From: Bisbaumannia salifodinae
GTDB taxonomy: Bacteria; Pseudomonadota; Gammaproteobacteria; Pseudomonadales; Halomonadaceae
Reading direction: 5' to 3' (one strand)
Assembly (NCBI RefSeq): GCF_039522585.1
Contig: NZ_BAAADR010000001.1
Length of the DNA: 64,000 nucleotides
Part shown: piece after piece, positions 24,038-33,025 of the stretch
Numbering within the stretch: the first letter of the stretch is position 1
Layout: each line of letters starts with the position of its first letter
The notes under the pieces: model-generated
Told to the model about the DNA's origin: nothing
Seen by the model: the letters and a program-made list of their open reading frames with translations, nothing else
The model's database searches: none
Made by a program: the position numbers and the translations under genes

Positions 24038-24568
24038 ATGAGCTTCAGCAAGATCCCCGCCGGCAAGGAACTTCCCAACGACGTCTATGTGGCCATCGAG
24101 ATTCCGGCCCAGCATGCGCCGATCAAGTACGAGATCGACAAGGACCTGGACGCCCTGGTCGTGGATCGCTTCATGGCCACGCCGATGTTCTACCCGGCCA
24201 ACTACGGCTATATCCCCAACACCCTGGCCGATGACGGCGACCCCCTGGACGCCCTGGTGGTCACCCCGCATCCGGTGCAGCCGGGCAGCGTGATTCGTGC
24301 GCGTCCCGTCGGCATCCTCAACATGACCGACGAGGCCGGCGAAGACGCCAAGCTGGTCTGCGTACCCCACGGCAAGCTGACCACCCTGTATGACGACGTC
24401 CAGGAAGTGACCGACCTGCCGGAGCTGCTGCGCCAGCAGATCGCCCACTTCTTCGAGAACTACAAGGATCTCGAGAAGGGCAAGTGGGTGAAGGTGGAAT
24501 CCTGGGAAGGCGCCGACGCCGCCCGCAAGGCCATCGAGAAGGCCGCCGCCGCCCACGAGAAGGCGTAA
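24038..24568 (+). CDS. ppa: Inorganic pyrophosphatase, family I
   Basis: 176 residues, the standard length for bacterial family I enzymes. It hydrolyses pyrophosphate to two phosphates in the cytoplasm and pulls biosynthetic reactions forward. The active-site signature DDGDPLDALVV near residue 66 supplies the metal-binding Asp cluster. YEIDKDLDALVVDRF and NYGYIPNTL earlier, and KGKWVKVESWEG later, are also family features. A clear sigma-70 promoter precedes it and REP block H follows directly after the stop. Monocistronic. Confidence 0.97.
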   Translation: MSFSKIPAGKELPNDVYVAIEIPAQHAPIKYEIDKDLDALVVDRFMATPMFYPANYGYIPNTLADDGDPLDALVVTPHPVQPGSVIRARPVGILNMTDEAGEDAKLVCVPHGKLTTLYDDVQEVTDLPELLRQQIAHFFENYKDLEKGKWVKVESWEGADAARKAIEKAAAAHEKA

Positions 24569-24900
24569 GGCGCCCTTGGTGGCACCAGGATCGCCCTTCG
24601 GGCGATATCGCTCGGCACAACCGAGCTCCCACAGTAGGTTGGGTGGTCACAGGTTTTGTCGTGGTCACTGGTGTTGTGGGAGTCCGGATTCCGGACGATT
24701 GGCGCCGCCAGGCGCCCTCGGTGACACCAGGATCGCCCTTCGGGCGATATCGCTCGGCACAGCCGAGCTCCCACAGTAGGTTGGGTGGTCACAGGTTTTG
24801 TCGTGGTCACTGGTGTTGTGGGAGTTCGGCGGTCCGGCGTACCGGTTCCCCGGCGGTCCGACGCTTCGGCGATTGGGCGACGAAGTCGCCCCTGGCTACA
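24569..24900. repeat. REP/REPIN block H with a 142-base tandem duplication
   Basis: The segment from CCAGGATCGCCCTTCGGGCG through GGTCACTGGTGTTGTGGGAG occurs at about 24585 and again at 24727, a period of 142 bases with very few differences. Each unit is an inverted pair of arms: minus (GCTCGGCACAGCCGAGCTCC) and plus (TGTGGGAGTCCGGATTCCGG). The final arm carries an inserted GGTCCGGCGTACCGGTTCCC also seen at 45.4 kb. It begins directly at the ppa stop. Confidence 0.92.
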
Positions 24901-24904
24901 CAGC

Positions 24905-24931
24905 AAGGGCCGCCCCATTGGGGCGGCCCTT
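24905..24931. terminator. Hairpin terminator between ppa/REP and the DUF2333 gene
   Basis: 12-bp stem AAGGGCCGCCCC with GGGGCGGCCCTT and a 3-base loop; GGCGTTTTGG follows on the plus strand. It can end transcription arriving from either side. Confidence 0.75.
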
Positions 24932-24947
24932 GGCGTTTTGGGTGGGC

Positions 24948-26192
24948 TCAGGCTTCCGCCGCTTCCTCGGCTTCGGGTTCGCCGCTGTCTTCCGGGGCCG
25001 GCTCGGCGGGCGCCTCCTCGGGCAGCGGCATTTCCTCCTGCGGGGCCGCCTCTTCTTCCTGAGTCGCCCCCTCTTCCCGCACCGTCTCTTCCTGGGGGGC
25101 TTCCTCCAGCGCTTCCTCTGCCGGGGCCTCGGGTGCCTCCACCGCCGCCTCGCCGGCGTCCCAGGCGGGGACACTCACGCCCTCGAGGCGATCCGCCAAC
25201 CGGGTCGCCATGTCCCGGGCACGCACCGTGTAGTTGGCCATCACCAGCGAATGGTTGGCGAAAATGCCGAAACCGGAGCCATTGAGCACCAGCGGGCTCC
25301 ACAGCCGGCGCTGGGTCATCTCCAGCTCGCCGATCAGCCGGGTGAGCAGCCCCTGGGCCTCGGCGGCGGCGAGCACGTCGGCGTAGTCGCGCTCCACGGC
25401 GCGCAGGAAGTGCAGCAGCGCCCAGGCCTGGCCGCGGGCCTCGAAGAAATCGTCGTCGAGGCGATACCAGGGAGTCGGGTCGGGCAGCTCGTCCGGATCG
25501 ATGGCCAGGTCGCGCAGGGCCTCGCGCTCGCCGACACTGGCGGAGAGGCGTTGGCTCAGGTCATCCAGGCGCACCGCCACCCGCTCCAGCCATAGCGCCA
25601 GGCCATCGCCATCGTCGGCGAAACCGGCCTCGCCGCGCCCCAGCGCCAGCAGGTGTCCGCCCAGGGCCTCGGCGGCCGCTTCCAGGCGGGTCTCGGTGGA
25701 GGGGAAGAGCCAGTCGCGGCTCTCGCCCATCAGCTGTTCCAGGGCCTCCTCCAGCGCCGCCGCGTCCTCCTGCTCCAGCGACGGCAACCATTGGGCCAGT
25801 TCCCGGGACTGACGCAGCACGCCATATTCCCAGTTAGGCATATTGTCGAGCCATAGTCCCGGCGGGAAGATGTCGTTGCGCAGGTAACCGCCGGGTTTCT
25901 GGACCAGGACCTCCGCCACGCCGATCAGGGCCGCGGTGGTCACCGCGCCACGCGATGCCGGGCTGGTCGCCGCCTCGGGATGCTCCGCCGCCACCCGCAC
26001 CCGGGCGTTGGCCGTGGCCTGCTCCACCTCGAAGGGCGCGGGCTCGCGGCTCCACCAGATGCCGATCGCCAGGGTCACCAGCAGATAGAGCACCAGCACC
26101 ACCACCAGGGGCTTCCAGATCCAGCCATACTCGGGGCGCTCCAGGGACGTGGTGCGCCCGGCAACCGCCTTACGCTTACCGAACAGGGGCAT
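24948..26192 (-). CDS. DUF2333 family membrane-anchored protein
   Basis: 414 residues. After a short basic start there is one membrane helix (PLVVVLVLYLLVTLAIGIWW). The long soluble domain matches the DUF2333 layout: VAEVLVQKPGGYLRNDIFPPG near residue 94, DNMPNWEYGVLRQSRELA near 116, and WSPLVLNGSGFGIFANHSLVMANY near 295. The domain should be periplasmic. The last about 70 residues are a Glu/Ala/Pro-rich low-complexity tail (EAPEAPAEEALEEAPQEE), strongly acidic and presumably disordered. No function is known for the family, which is found in Halomonas, Pseudomonas and relatives. Confidence 0.8.
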   Translation of the reverse strand: MPLFGKRKAVAGRTTSLERPEYGWIWKPLVVVLVLYLLVTLAIGIWWSREPAPFEVEQATANARVRVAAEHPEAATSPASRGAVTTAALIGVAEVLVQKPGGYLRNDIFPPGLWLDNMPNWEYGVLRQSRELAQWLPSLEQEDAAALEEALEQLMGESRDWLFPSTETRLEAAAEALGGHLLALGRGEAGFADDGDGLALWLERVAVRLDDLSQRLSASVGEREALRDLAIDPDELPDPTPWYRLDDDFFEARGQAWALLHFLRAVERDYADVLAAAEAQGLLTRLIGELEMTQRRLWSPLVLNGSGFGIFANHSLVMANYTVRARDMATRLADRLEGVSVPAWDAGEAAVEAPEAPAEEALEEAPQEETVREEGATQEEEAAPQEEMPLPEEAPAEPAPEDSGEPEAEEAAEA

Positions 26193-26396
26193 GTGTCGAC
26201 TTCCTTGACTCGCGAAATGGGCGGCACCGCTGCGGCGGTACCGGATGCTGAGTTATAGTAGCAGGCGTCACCCCGGGAACGAGAACGCCACCTTGTCCGT
26301 CATGCCAACGTCATCGATGCCGGGTGGGGAACTCCCCCTTTGCCCTCGGGTCGCAGAAGGGCCCAAGCCCCCTGCTTGCAAGGATTTTTCCGAGTC

Positions 26397-28229
26397 ATGA
26401 TGCGCCGTTTATTGCCGCCCCTACTGCTCCTCTTGCTGGCCCTGATGGCCGGCAGCGTCCAGGCCCAGTGGTTCTCCTCCGCCCGCGAAAGCGATTTCCT
26501 GCCGGTCCACGAGGCCTTCCAGGCCAGCGCCTGGCACGATGACCAGACCCTCTATGTGGGCTTCACCGCCGCCGAGGACTACTACCTCTATCGCCATCGC
26601 TTCGCCGTGGAGAGCGAGGACGTCGCCCTGGGCGAGCCGCTGTTGCCGCCGGGCGAGGCGATGAGCGACGAGTTCCTCGGCGACGTCAATGTGTTCTTCG
26701 ACCGGGTGGTCTTCGAGGTGCCCCTGGCCGAGGCGCCGGTATCGGGGGCAGTCCCCTTTACCCTGAGCTTCCAGGGCTGCGCCCTGGCCGGCCTCTGCTA
26801 TCCGCCGGAACGCCTGGAGATGACCGCCCTGCCCGGCTCGGCGCCCCCCGCCTTCGCCGACTGGGAGGCCGACGGCGACGCCGGTGGCTCGACGTCCGTA
26901 CCGGCGGCACTCGGCGGCGTGCAGAGCGCCGATGGCCGCTTCAGCGAGCTGATGACCAGCGCCAGCCTGCCGCTGGCCCTGGGGCTCTTCTTCCTCGCCG
27001 GCCTGGGCCTGACCTTCACGCCCTGCGTGCTGCCGATGATCCCCATCCTGTCGTCGATCATCGTCGGCCAGAACCCCGGCCGCGGCCGCGCCTTCGCCCT
27101 CTCCGCCAGCTATGTGGCCGGGATGGCCGCCACCTATGCCCTGGTGGGGGTACTGATGGGGCTGTTCGGCGCCGGCCTCAACCTGCAGGCGCGGCTGCAG
27201 TCGGCGCCGGTGCTGATCACCTTCGCCGCCCTCTTCGTGCTCTTCGCCCTGGCCATGTTCGGGGTCTTCAAGCTGCGCATGGCGCCCGCCCTGACCGGCC
27301 GCGTCGAGGCCTGGCAGGCCCGGGCCCAGCGCAGCGGCCCCGCCGGCCTGGCGCTGGCCGGCGCCCTCTCGGTGCTGGTGGTCTCGCCCTGCGTCTCGGC
27401 GCCTTTGGCCGGCGCCCTGGTGTTTATCTCCACCACCGGCGATGCCGTGATGGGCGGCGCCGCCCTGCTGGCCCTGGCGCTGGGCATGGGGGTGCCACTG
27501 CTGCTGGTGGGCACCTTCGGCACCACCCTGATGCCGCGCAGCGGCGCCTGGATGGAGGGGGTCAAGATCGCCTTCGGCCTGCTGCTGCTGGGGGTGGCCA
27601 TCTGGTTGATCGAGCGGCTGCTGCCGGGGCCGCTGGCCCTGTTGCTGTGGGCGGCCCTGGCGGTGGCGGCGGCGCTTTCCCTGGGCGCCCTGCGCCTGGG
27701 CACCCGGGGCTGGGCCCAGCTACGCCAGGGAGCGGGCATCCTGCTGCTGGCCTGGGGCCTGGCCCTGGTGCTGGGTGCCGCCCAGGGCGGCAGTGATCCG
27801 CTGCGCCCCCTGGCACTCTCCGCCCCCCGGGGCGGGGACACCCTCACCACCAGCGAACCGGATGCCGTGGTGTACGACCTGGCCGGCCTGGAACGCGCCC
27901 TGGCCAGCGCCGGTGACTCCCCGGTCTTCGTCGACGTCACCGCCGACTGGTGCATCTCCTGCAAGCAGCTGGAGCGCAGCGTCTACCCGGCGCCGGAGGT
28001 GGCCGAGCCCCTCTCGGCCTTCCGGCGGGTGCAGGTGGACGTCACCGAGAGCAACGGCGCCAGCCGCGAGCTGCTGGGCCATTTCGAGCTGTTCGGCCCC
28101 CCCAGCCTGCTGTTCTTCTCCCGTGGCGAGGAGATTCGCGAGGCGCGTATCCAGGGCGAGGTCAAGCGCGACGAGTTCGCCGGCCATCTTAATCAGCTGC
28201 TAACCTGGCTGGAGAGCCGGCAGGGGTGA
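26397..28229 (+). CDS. dsbD: Thiol:disulfide interchange protein DsbD
   Basis: About 610 residues from the ATG ATG at 26397. It carries electrons from cytoplasmic thioredoxin to periplasmic DsbC, DsbG and cytochrome c maturation proteins. All three redox pairs are visible: the N-terminal immunoglobulin-like domain (FQGCALAGLCYPPE), the eight-helix core (FTPCVLPM and VVSPCVSAPLAGAL), and the C-terminal thioredoxin domain (TADWCISCKQLE). A signal peptide (LLLLALMAGSVQAQ) starts it. Length and order are normal. It is followed by REP block I. Confidence 0.95.
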   Translation: MMRRLLPPLLLLLLALMAGSVQAQWFSSARESDFLPVHEAFQASAWHDDQTLYVGFTAAEDYYLYRHRFAVESEDVALGEPLLPPGEAMSDEFLGDVNVFFDRVVFEVPLAEAPVSGAVPFTLSFQGCALAGLCYPPERLEMTALPGSAPPAFADWEADGDAGGSTSVPAALGGVQSADGRFSELMTSASLPLALGLFFLAGLGLTFTPCVLPMIPILSSIIVGQNPGRGRAFALSASYVAGMAATYALVGVLMGLFGAGLNLQARLQSAPVLITFAALFVLFALAMFGVFKLRMAPALTGRVEAWQARAQRSGPAGLALAGALSVLVVSPCVSAPLAGALVFISTTGDAVMGGAALLALALGMGVPLLLVGTFGTTLMPRSGAWMEGVKIAFGLLLLGVAIWLIERLLPGPLALLLWAALAVAAALSLGALRLGTRGWAQLRQGAGILLLAWGLALVLGAAQGGSDPLRPLALSAPRGGDTLTTSEPDAVVYDLAGLERALASAGDSPVFVDVTADWCISCKQLERSVYPAPEVAEPLSAFRRVQVDVTESNGASRELLGHFELFGPPSLLFFSRGEEIREARIQGEVKRDEFAGHLNQLLTWLESRQG

Positions 28230-28235
28230 TGGCCG

Positions 28236-28402
28236 CCACCGTGGTTTCTGTGGGAGCTCGGATTGTTCCGAGCGATTGGCGCCGCCAGGCGCCAGGGCGA
28301 CTGCGTCGCCCAATCGTCCGGCAGAGCCGGACTCCCACAACACCAGTGGCCAACTAAGCCCACTGTGGGAATAGTTACCCAGCCTACCTGTGGGAGCCTG
28401 GA
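28236..28402. repeat. REP/REPIN block I
   Basis: A plus arm (CTGTGGGAGCTCGGATTGTTCC, then GAGCGATTGGCGCCGCCAGGC) faces a minus arm (GGGCGACTGCGTCGCCCAAT, then CGTCCGGCAGAGCCGGACTCCCACA). Two extra isolated CTGTGGGA words follow at about 28370 and 28390, possibly arm stubs. It lies 7 bases after the dsbD stop. Confidence 0.88.
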
Positions 28403-28680
28403 GTGATTGTTCCGGAACCAAGCCTTCAGTCAACATCACATAAAAGACTTGGTTTACTGGAGAAGATCGCGAAACAAGCGTTTAAATTCGCGTTTCTGCG
28501 GATATCCTAGACAACCCGGTCGTTTTTCGGCAAACTCCGCCAACACGCCTTTTGGCGCGGCAATCGGCGGCAATTTGCTAAACTTTGCCTCGATCCGAAC
28601 CGTTTTCTCGCAGGTTGACAGCGCCGCTGCGCAGCCTGCCTCAAGCCCTCTCAATACTCCATTACGAGCGAGACAACCGC
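28403..28680 (+). promoter_or_regulatory. accBC promoter and leader region
   Basis: A 278-base gene-free stretch, AT-richer than the surroundings. GCGTTTAAATTCGCGTTT and TTGCTAAACTTTGCC near 28570 are plausible core promoter elements, and the accB start lies 100 bases further on. In E. coli accBC is autoregulated by AccB through a long leader, but I cannot identify a matching element here. No aroQ gene precedes accB, unlike many relatives. Confidence 0.4.
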
Positions 28681-29139
28681 ATGGATATCCGTAAGGTCAA
28701 GAAGCTGATCGAGCTGCTGGAAGAGTCCAATATCAGCGAGATCGAGATCCAGGAAGGCGAGGAATCCGTCCGCATCAGCCGCCACCCCAATGGCGTGGCC
28801 TATCAACCCGCCCCGCAGCCCGCCGCCTATGCGCCGGCTCCGGCGGCCCCCGCCCCCGCCGCCACCCCGGCGGCCAGCGAACCGGCGGCCCCGGCCGCAC
28901 CGACCGGCCATACCGTAAACTCGCCCATGGTGGGCACCTTCTACCGGGCCCCGGCACCGGGCGCTAAGCCCTTCGCCGAAGTGGGCCAGGCGGTGCGCAA
29001 GGGTGAGGCGGTGTGCATCGTCGAGGCGATGAAGATGATGAACCAGATTGAGGCCGACAAGGACGGCGTCATCGAAGCCATCCTGGTGGAAGACGGCGAG
29101 CCGGTCGAGTTCGATCAGCCGATGCTGGTCATCGCCTGA
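28681..29139 (+). CDS. accB: Biotin carboxyl carrier protein of acetyl-CoA carboxylase
   Basis: 152 residues from the ATG at 28681 (MDIRKVKKLIELLEESNISE). It carries covalently bound biotin between AccC and AccAD in the first step of fatty acid synthesis. An N-terminal helical segment, an Ala/Pro-rich linker (about 45-80) and the biotinyl domain with VEAMKMMNQIE (biotin on the Lys between the two Met) are all present. It is followed after 51 bases by accC. Length is typical. Confidence 0.97.
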   Translation: MDIRKVKKLIELLEESNISEIEIQEGEESVRISRHPNGVAYQPAPQPAAYAPAPAAPAPAATPAASEPAAPAAPTGHTVNSPMVGTFYRAPAPGAKPFAEVGQAVRKGEAVCIVEAMKMMNQIEADKDGVIEAILVEDGEPVEFDQPMLVIA

Positions 29140-29190
29140 GGTCCCGACCTCAAGGCTCTCCACTGACACCACACTACGGGCGGATAACAG

Positions 29191-30531
29191 ATGTTGGACA
29201 AGGTACTCATCGCCAATCGCGGCGAGATCGCCCTGCGCGTCCTGCGTGCCTGCAAGGAACTGGGCATCAAGACCGTGGCGGTGCACTCCAAGGCCGACCA
29301 GGAGCTGATGCATGTGCGTCTGGCCGATGAAGCGGTATGCATCGGCCCGGCTCCCTCGGCCCAGTCTTACCTCAATATTCCGGCGCTGATCAGCGCCGCC
29401 GAGGTCACCGACGCCAGCGCCATTCACCCCGGCTATGGCTTCCTCTCCGAGAACGCCAACTTCGCCGAGCAGGTGGAGCGTTCCGGCTTCACCTTTATCG
29501 GGCCGCGGGCCGAGACCATTCGCCTGATGGGCGACAAGGTCAGCGCCATCGAGGCGATGAAGAAGGCCGGCGTGCCCACGGTCCCCGGCTCCGACGGCCC
29601 CCTGCCGGAAGACGAGGCCGAGATGCTGGCCATCGCCAAGCGTATCGGCTACCCGGTGATCATCAAGGCCGCCGCCGGCGGCGGCGGGCGCGGCATGCGC
29701 GTCGTGCATACCGAGGCGCACCTGCTCTCCTCGGTGAGCATCACCCAGACCGAGGCCGCCGCGGCCTTCGGCGACGGCACCGTCTATATGGAGAAGTTCC
29801 TCCAGGAGCCGCGCCATGTGGAGGTGCAGGTACTGGCCGACGGCCAGGGCAACGCCATTCATCTCTATGATCGCGACTGCTCCCTGCAGCGCCGCCACCA
29901 GAAGGTGCTGGAGGAGGCGCCGGCGCCGGGCCTGGACCCGGAGGCCCGGGCCCAGGTGCTGGAGGCGTGCCGCCAGGCGTGCCTGACCATCAACTACCGG
30001 GGCGCCGGCACCTTCGAGTTCCTCTACGAGAAGGGCCAGTTCTTCTTTATCGAGATGAACACCCGCGTCCAGGTGGAGCATCCGGTCACCGAGCAGATCA
30101 CCGGGGTGGATATCGTCAAGGAGCAGCTGCGCATCGCCGCCGGCCTGCCGCTGTCGATCCGCCAGGAAGACGTCAAGGTCAATGGCCACGCCTTCGAGTG
30201 CCGGATCAATGCCGAGGACTCCCGCACCTTCATGCCCTCGCCGGGCAAGGTGAGCCTCTATCACCCGCCGGGTGGCCTGGGGGTGCGCATGGACTCCCAC
30301 CTCTATACCGGCTATACGGTGCCGCCCCACTACGACTCCCTGATCGGCAAGCTGATCACCTGGGGCGAGGACCGCACCGCGGCCCTGACGCGCATGCGCA
30401 ATGCCCTGGACGAGCTGCTGGTGGAGGGCATCAAGACCAACACCGACCTGCACAAGGATCTGGTGCGCGATACCCACTTCCAGCAGGGTGGGGTCAATAT
30501 CCACTATCTGGAGAAGAAGCTGGGTCTGTAA
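29191..30531 (+). CDS. accC: Biotin carboxylase subunit of acetyl-CoA carboxylase
   Basis: 446 residues, standard length. ATP-grasp enzyme that carboxylates AccB-biotin with bicarbonate. Visible features are the opening LDKVLIANRGEIALRVLRAC, the ATP loop KAAAGGGGRGMRVVHTE near residue 159, HVEVQVLADGQGNAIHLYDRDCSLQRRHQK near 210 (written as two blocks in the family profile), and EMNTRVQVEHPVTE near 288 with catalytic residues. A GC-rich terminator follows. Confidence 0.97.
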   Translation: MLDKVLIANRGEIALRVLRACKELGIKTVAVHSKADQELMHVRLADEAVCIGPAPSAQSYLNIPALISAAEVTDASAIHPGYGFLSENANFAEQVERSGFTFIGPRAETIRLMGDKVSAIEAMKKAGVPTVPGSDGPLPEDEAEMLAIAKRIGYPVIIKAAAGGGGRGMRVVHTEAHLLSSVSITQTEAAAAFGDGTVYMEKFLQEPRHVEVQVLADGQGNAIHLYDRDCSLQRRHQKVLEEAPAPGLDPEARAQVLEACRQACLTINYRGAGTFEFLYEKGQFFFIEMNTRVQVEHPVTEQITGVDIVKEQLRIAAGLPLSIRQEDVKVNGHAFECRINAEDSRTFMPSPGKVSLYHPPGGLGVRMDSHLYTGYTVPPHYDSLIGKLITWGEDRTAALTRMRNALDELLVEGIKTNTDLHKDLVRDTHFQQGGVNIHYLEKKLGL

Positions 30532-30547
30532 GCCTCGATCCGCCTTC

Positions 30548-30580
30548 ACCGACGGGATGGCCCTGGGCCATCCCGTCGGT
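30548..30580 (+). terminator. Terminator after accC
   Basis: 15-bp stem (30548-30562 with 30566-30580) with a 3-base loop, followed by CGTTTGG. It ends the accBC operon 17 bases after the accC stop. Confidence 0.8.
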
Positions 30581-30624
30581 CGTTTGGATACCCTGACACG
30601 CCTTTTTACGCAGGAGACGCCACC

Positions 30625-31536
30625 ATGCCCTGGCTACAACTCAAGGCGCGAATCGCCCCGGAGCAGGCCGAGACCCTGGAGGAGCTGCTGCTCGCCGAGG
30701 GGGCCTCCGCCATCACCCTGCAGGATGCCCATGACGACCCGGTCTTCGAGCCGGAGCGGGGCACCACGCCGCTATGGAACGAGACGGTGCTGACCGGCCT
30801 CTATGACGATCTGGAGGGCATCGACGCCATGCTCGAGCGGGTACGCCAGGCCTGGAGCCTGGAGGTGCCCGACGAGCCCTGCCCGGAGGTGGAGTTCGAG
30901 CTGCTCGCCGACCGCGACTGGGAGCGGGAGTGGATGGATGGCTTCACGCCGCTGAAGATGGGCCAGCGGCTGTGGATCGTGCCCAGCTGGCATGAGGCCC
31001 CGGAGCCCGAGGCGGTCAACCTGCTGCTCGACCCGGGCCTGGCCTTCGGCACCGGCACCCACCCCACCACGGCGCTGTGCCTGGAGTGGCTGGATGGGCT
31101 GGCGGTGGCCGGCGAGCTGGAGGCGAAGGCGGTACTCGACGTGGGCTGCGGCTCCGGCATCCTGGCTATCGCCGCCCTCAAGCTGGGCGCCAGCCGCGCC
31201 GTGGGCACCGATATCGACCCCCAGGCCCTGCAGGCCAGCCGCGACAACGCCGAGCGCAACGCCATCGCCGAGGCGCGCCTGACACTCTGCTATCCGGAGC
31301 AGCTCGAGGAGGGCCCCTTCCCGGTGGTGGTGGCCAATATCCTCGCCGGCCCCCTGGTGGAACTGGCCCCCACTATCGCCGACCAGGTGGCCCCGGGCGG
31401 GCACCTGGTGCTCTCCGGGATCCTCGCCCAGCAGGCCGAGGAGGTGTTGGTAGCCTATGAGGCCCAGGGCCTGGTGATGGAGCCGCCGGTGGAGCGGGAG
31501 GGCTGGGTGCGCCTGGAGGGGCGCCGGCCGGCCTGA
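30625..31536 (+). CDS. prmA: Ribosomal protein L11 methyltransferase
   Basis: 303 residues. S-adenosylmethionine-dependent enzyme that methylates ribosomal protein L11. An N-terminal substrate-recognition domain opens PWLQLKARIAPEQAETLEEL and the linker has WMDGFTPLKMGQRLWIVPSW. The Rossmann methyltransferase domain has LDPGLAFGTGTHPTTALCLE and motif I VLDVGCGSGILAIAALKLGA near residue 170, then VVANILAGPLVELAP. GAGACGCCACC precedes the ATG. REP block J starts within five bases of the stop. Confidence 0.95.
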   Translation: MPWLQLKARIAPEQAETLEELLLAEGASAITLQDAHDDPVFEPERGTTPLWNETVLTGLYDDLEGIDAMLERVRQAWSLEVPDEPCPEVEFELLADRDWEREWMDGFTPLKMGQRLWIVPSWHEAPEPEAVNLLLDPGLAFGTGTHPTTALCLEWLDGLAVAGELEAKAVLDVGCGSGILAIAALKLGASRAVGTDIDPQALQASRDNAERNAIAEARLTLCYPEQLEEGPFPVVVANILAGPLVELAPTIADQVAPGGHLVLSGILAQQAEEVLVAYEAQGLVMEPPVEREGWVRLEGRRPA

Positions 31537-31840
31537 ATCGCCCTTCGGGCGAATCGCGCGGAATCCGCGCTCCCACAATAGATTGGGTGGCTCCCCACAG
31601 CAGCCTGGGTGGCCACTGGTTTTGGGAGAGGCTCTGGGGTTGTGGGAGTCCGGGTTCCCCGGACGATTGGGCGACGCAGTCGCCCCTGGTGACAGTCAGG
31701 ATCGCCCTGCGGGCGATATCGCCGAAGCGTCGGACCGGCAGAACCGGAGCGCCGGACCGCCGCGCTCCCACAATAGATCGGGTGGCCCCCCACAAGCAGC
31801 CTAGGTGGCAAGCCCCACACTAGGTTGGGCGGGCTGCCCC
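31537..31840. repeat. REP/REPIN block J
   Basis: Minus arm (ATCGCCCTTCGGGCGAATC, GCGCGGAATCCGCGCTCCCA), plus arm (TGTGGGAGTCCGGGTTCCCC, then CGATTGGGCGACGCAGTCGC), then a second minus arm (ATCGCCCTGCGGGCGATATC) whose inner palindrome is enlarged by GAAGCGTCGGACCGGCAGAA. Spacers repeat GATTGGGTGGC, CAGCCTGGGTGGCCACTGG and CTAGGTTGGGCGG. It sits between prmA and dusB. Confidence 0.9.
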
Positions 31841-31940
31841 GAGTGGGCGCTTTCGCCGCGGGAGAATGCCAATTGCCACCTTCACCCGGGGGCGCCGGCT
31901 GGGTATCATAGGTCCCCCTTGAATCGAGCCCCCTGTTTTC

Positions 31941-32972
31941 ATGCCCATAAGCCACGCCACGCCCCTGCCCGCCATCGGACCCCACCGGCTGACCAGCCGG
32001 GCGATCCTGGCGCCCATGGCCGGGGTCACCGACCGCCCCTTCCGGGCGCTGTGTCGGCGCCTGGGCGCCGGCCTGGTGGTGGGCGAGATGGTCACCTCGG
32101 ACCCCAGCCTGTGGCATACCCGCAAGTCGCGGCTGCGCATGGATCATCGCGGCGAGCCGGGGCCACGCAGCGTGCAGATCGCCGGCGGCGATGCGGCGAT
32201 GCTCGCCGAGGCGGCACGACTCAACGCCGAGCGTGGCGCCGAGATCATCGATATCAATATGGGCTGCCCGGCCAAGAAGGTGTGCAACAAGGCCGCCGGC
32301 TCGGCGCTGCTGCGCGACGAGGCGCTGGTGGCGGAGATCCTCGAGGCGGTGGTGGCCGCGGTGGATATTCCGGTGACCCTGAAGATTCGCACCGGCTGGT
32401 GTGCCGAGAGCAACAATGGGCTGCGAGTGGCCAGGCTCGCCGAGGCCGCCGGCATCCAGGCCCTGGCGGTGCATGGCCGCCATCGTCAGCAGCGTTACCA
32501 GGGCCAGGCGGAGTACGACACCATCGCCGAGATCAAGTCGCGGGTGTCGATTCCGGTGTTCGCCAACGGCGATATCGATTCCGCCGCCAAGGCCGCCCGG
32601 GTTCTCGACTATACTGGGGCGGATGCGGTGATGGTGGGCCGCGGCGCCCAGGGCAATCCCTGGCTCTTCCGCGAGATCGATCATTACCTGGCCCATGGCC
32701 AGGAGATAGCGCCGCCGAGCGCCACCGAGCGCCACCGGCTGTTGGGCGAACACCTTGGTGCCCTGCATGACTTCTACGGTGAGGTGATGGGGGTACGGAT
32801 CGCCCGCAAGCACTTGGGCTGGTATCTGGAGCGCCATGAACCGAACGACGCCAAGTCCCTGAAGGCGGTATTCAACCGCCTGGAGACGCCGGGCGCCCAG
32901 CACCATTTCGTGAATGAACTCTTCGGCCTGGAGGGCTTGCCCTCGGCCGCCAATGGAACCAGTGCAGCATGA
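31941..32972 (+). CDS. dusB: tRNA-dihydrouridine synthase B
   Basis: 343 residues. FMN-dependent reductase that makes dihydrouridine in tRNA. Signatures are ILAPMAGVTDRPFRALCRRL near residue 30, DINMGCPAKKVCNKAAGSAL near 105 with the catalytic Cys in MGCPAKKVCNK, AVHGRHRQQRYQG near 180, and VMVGRGAQGNPWLFREI near 230. It is linked to fis, the classic dusB-fis order of gammaproteobacteria; the stop overlaps an in-frame upstream ATG of the fis frame in ATGA. Confidence 0.96.
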   Translation: MPISHATPLPAIGPHRLTSRAILAPMAGVTDRPFRALCRRLGAGLVVGEMVTSDPSLWHTRKSRLRMDHRGEPGPRSVQIAGGDAAMLAEAARLNAERGAEIIDINMGCPAKKVCNKAAGSALLRDEALVAEILEAVVAAVDIPVTLKIRTGWCAESNNGLRVARLAEAAGIQALAVHGRHRQQRYQGQAEYDTIAEIKSRVSIPVFANGDIDSAAKAARVLDYTGADAVMVGRGAQGNPWLFREIDHYLAHGQEIAPPSATERHRLLGEHLGALHDFYGEVMGVRIARKHLGWYLERHEPNDAKSLKAVFNRLETPGAQHHFVNELFGLEGLPSAANGTSAA

Positions 32973-33025
32973 CCAGCAGGCAAGCAACGACGCCCAATAA
33001 TGCGACACGCGTGGATCAGGAACCC

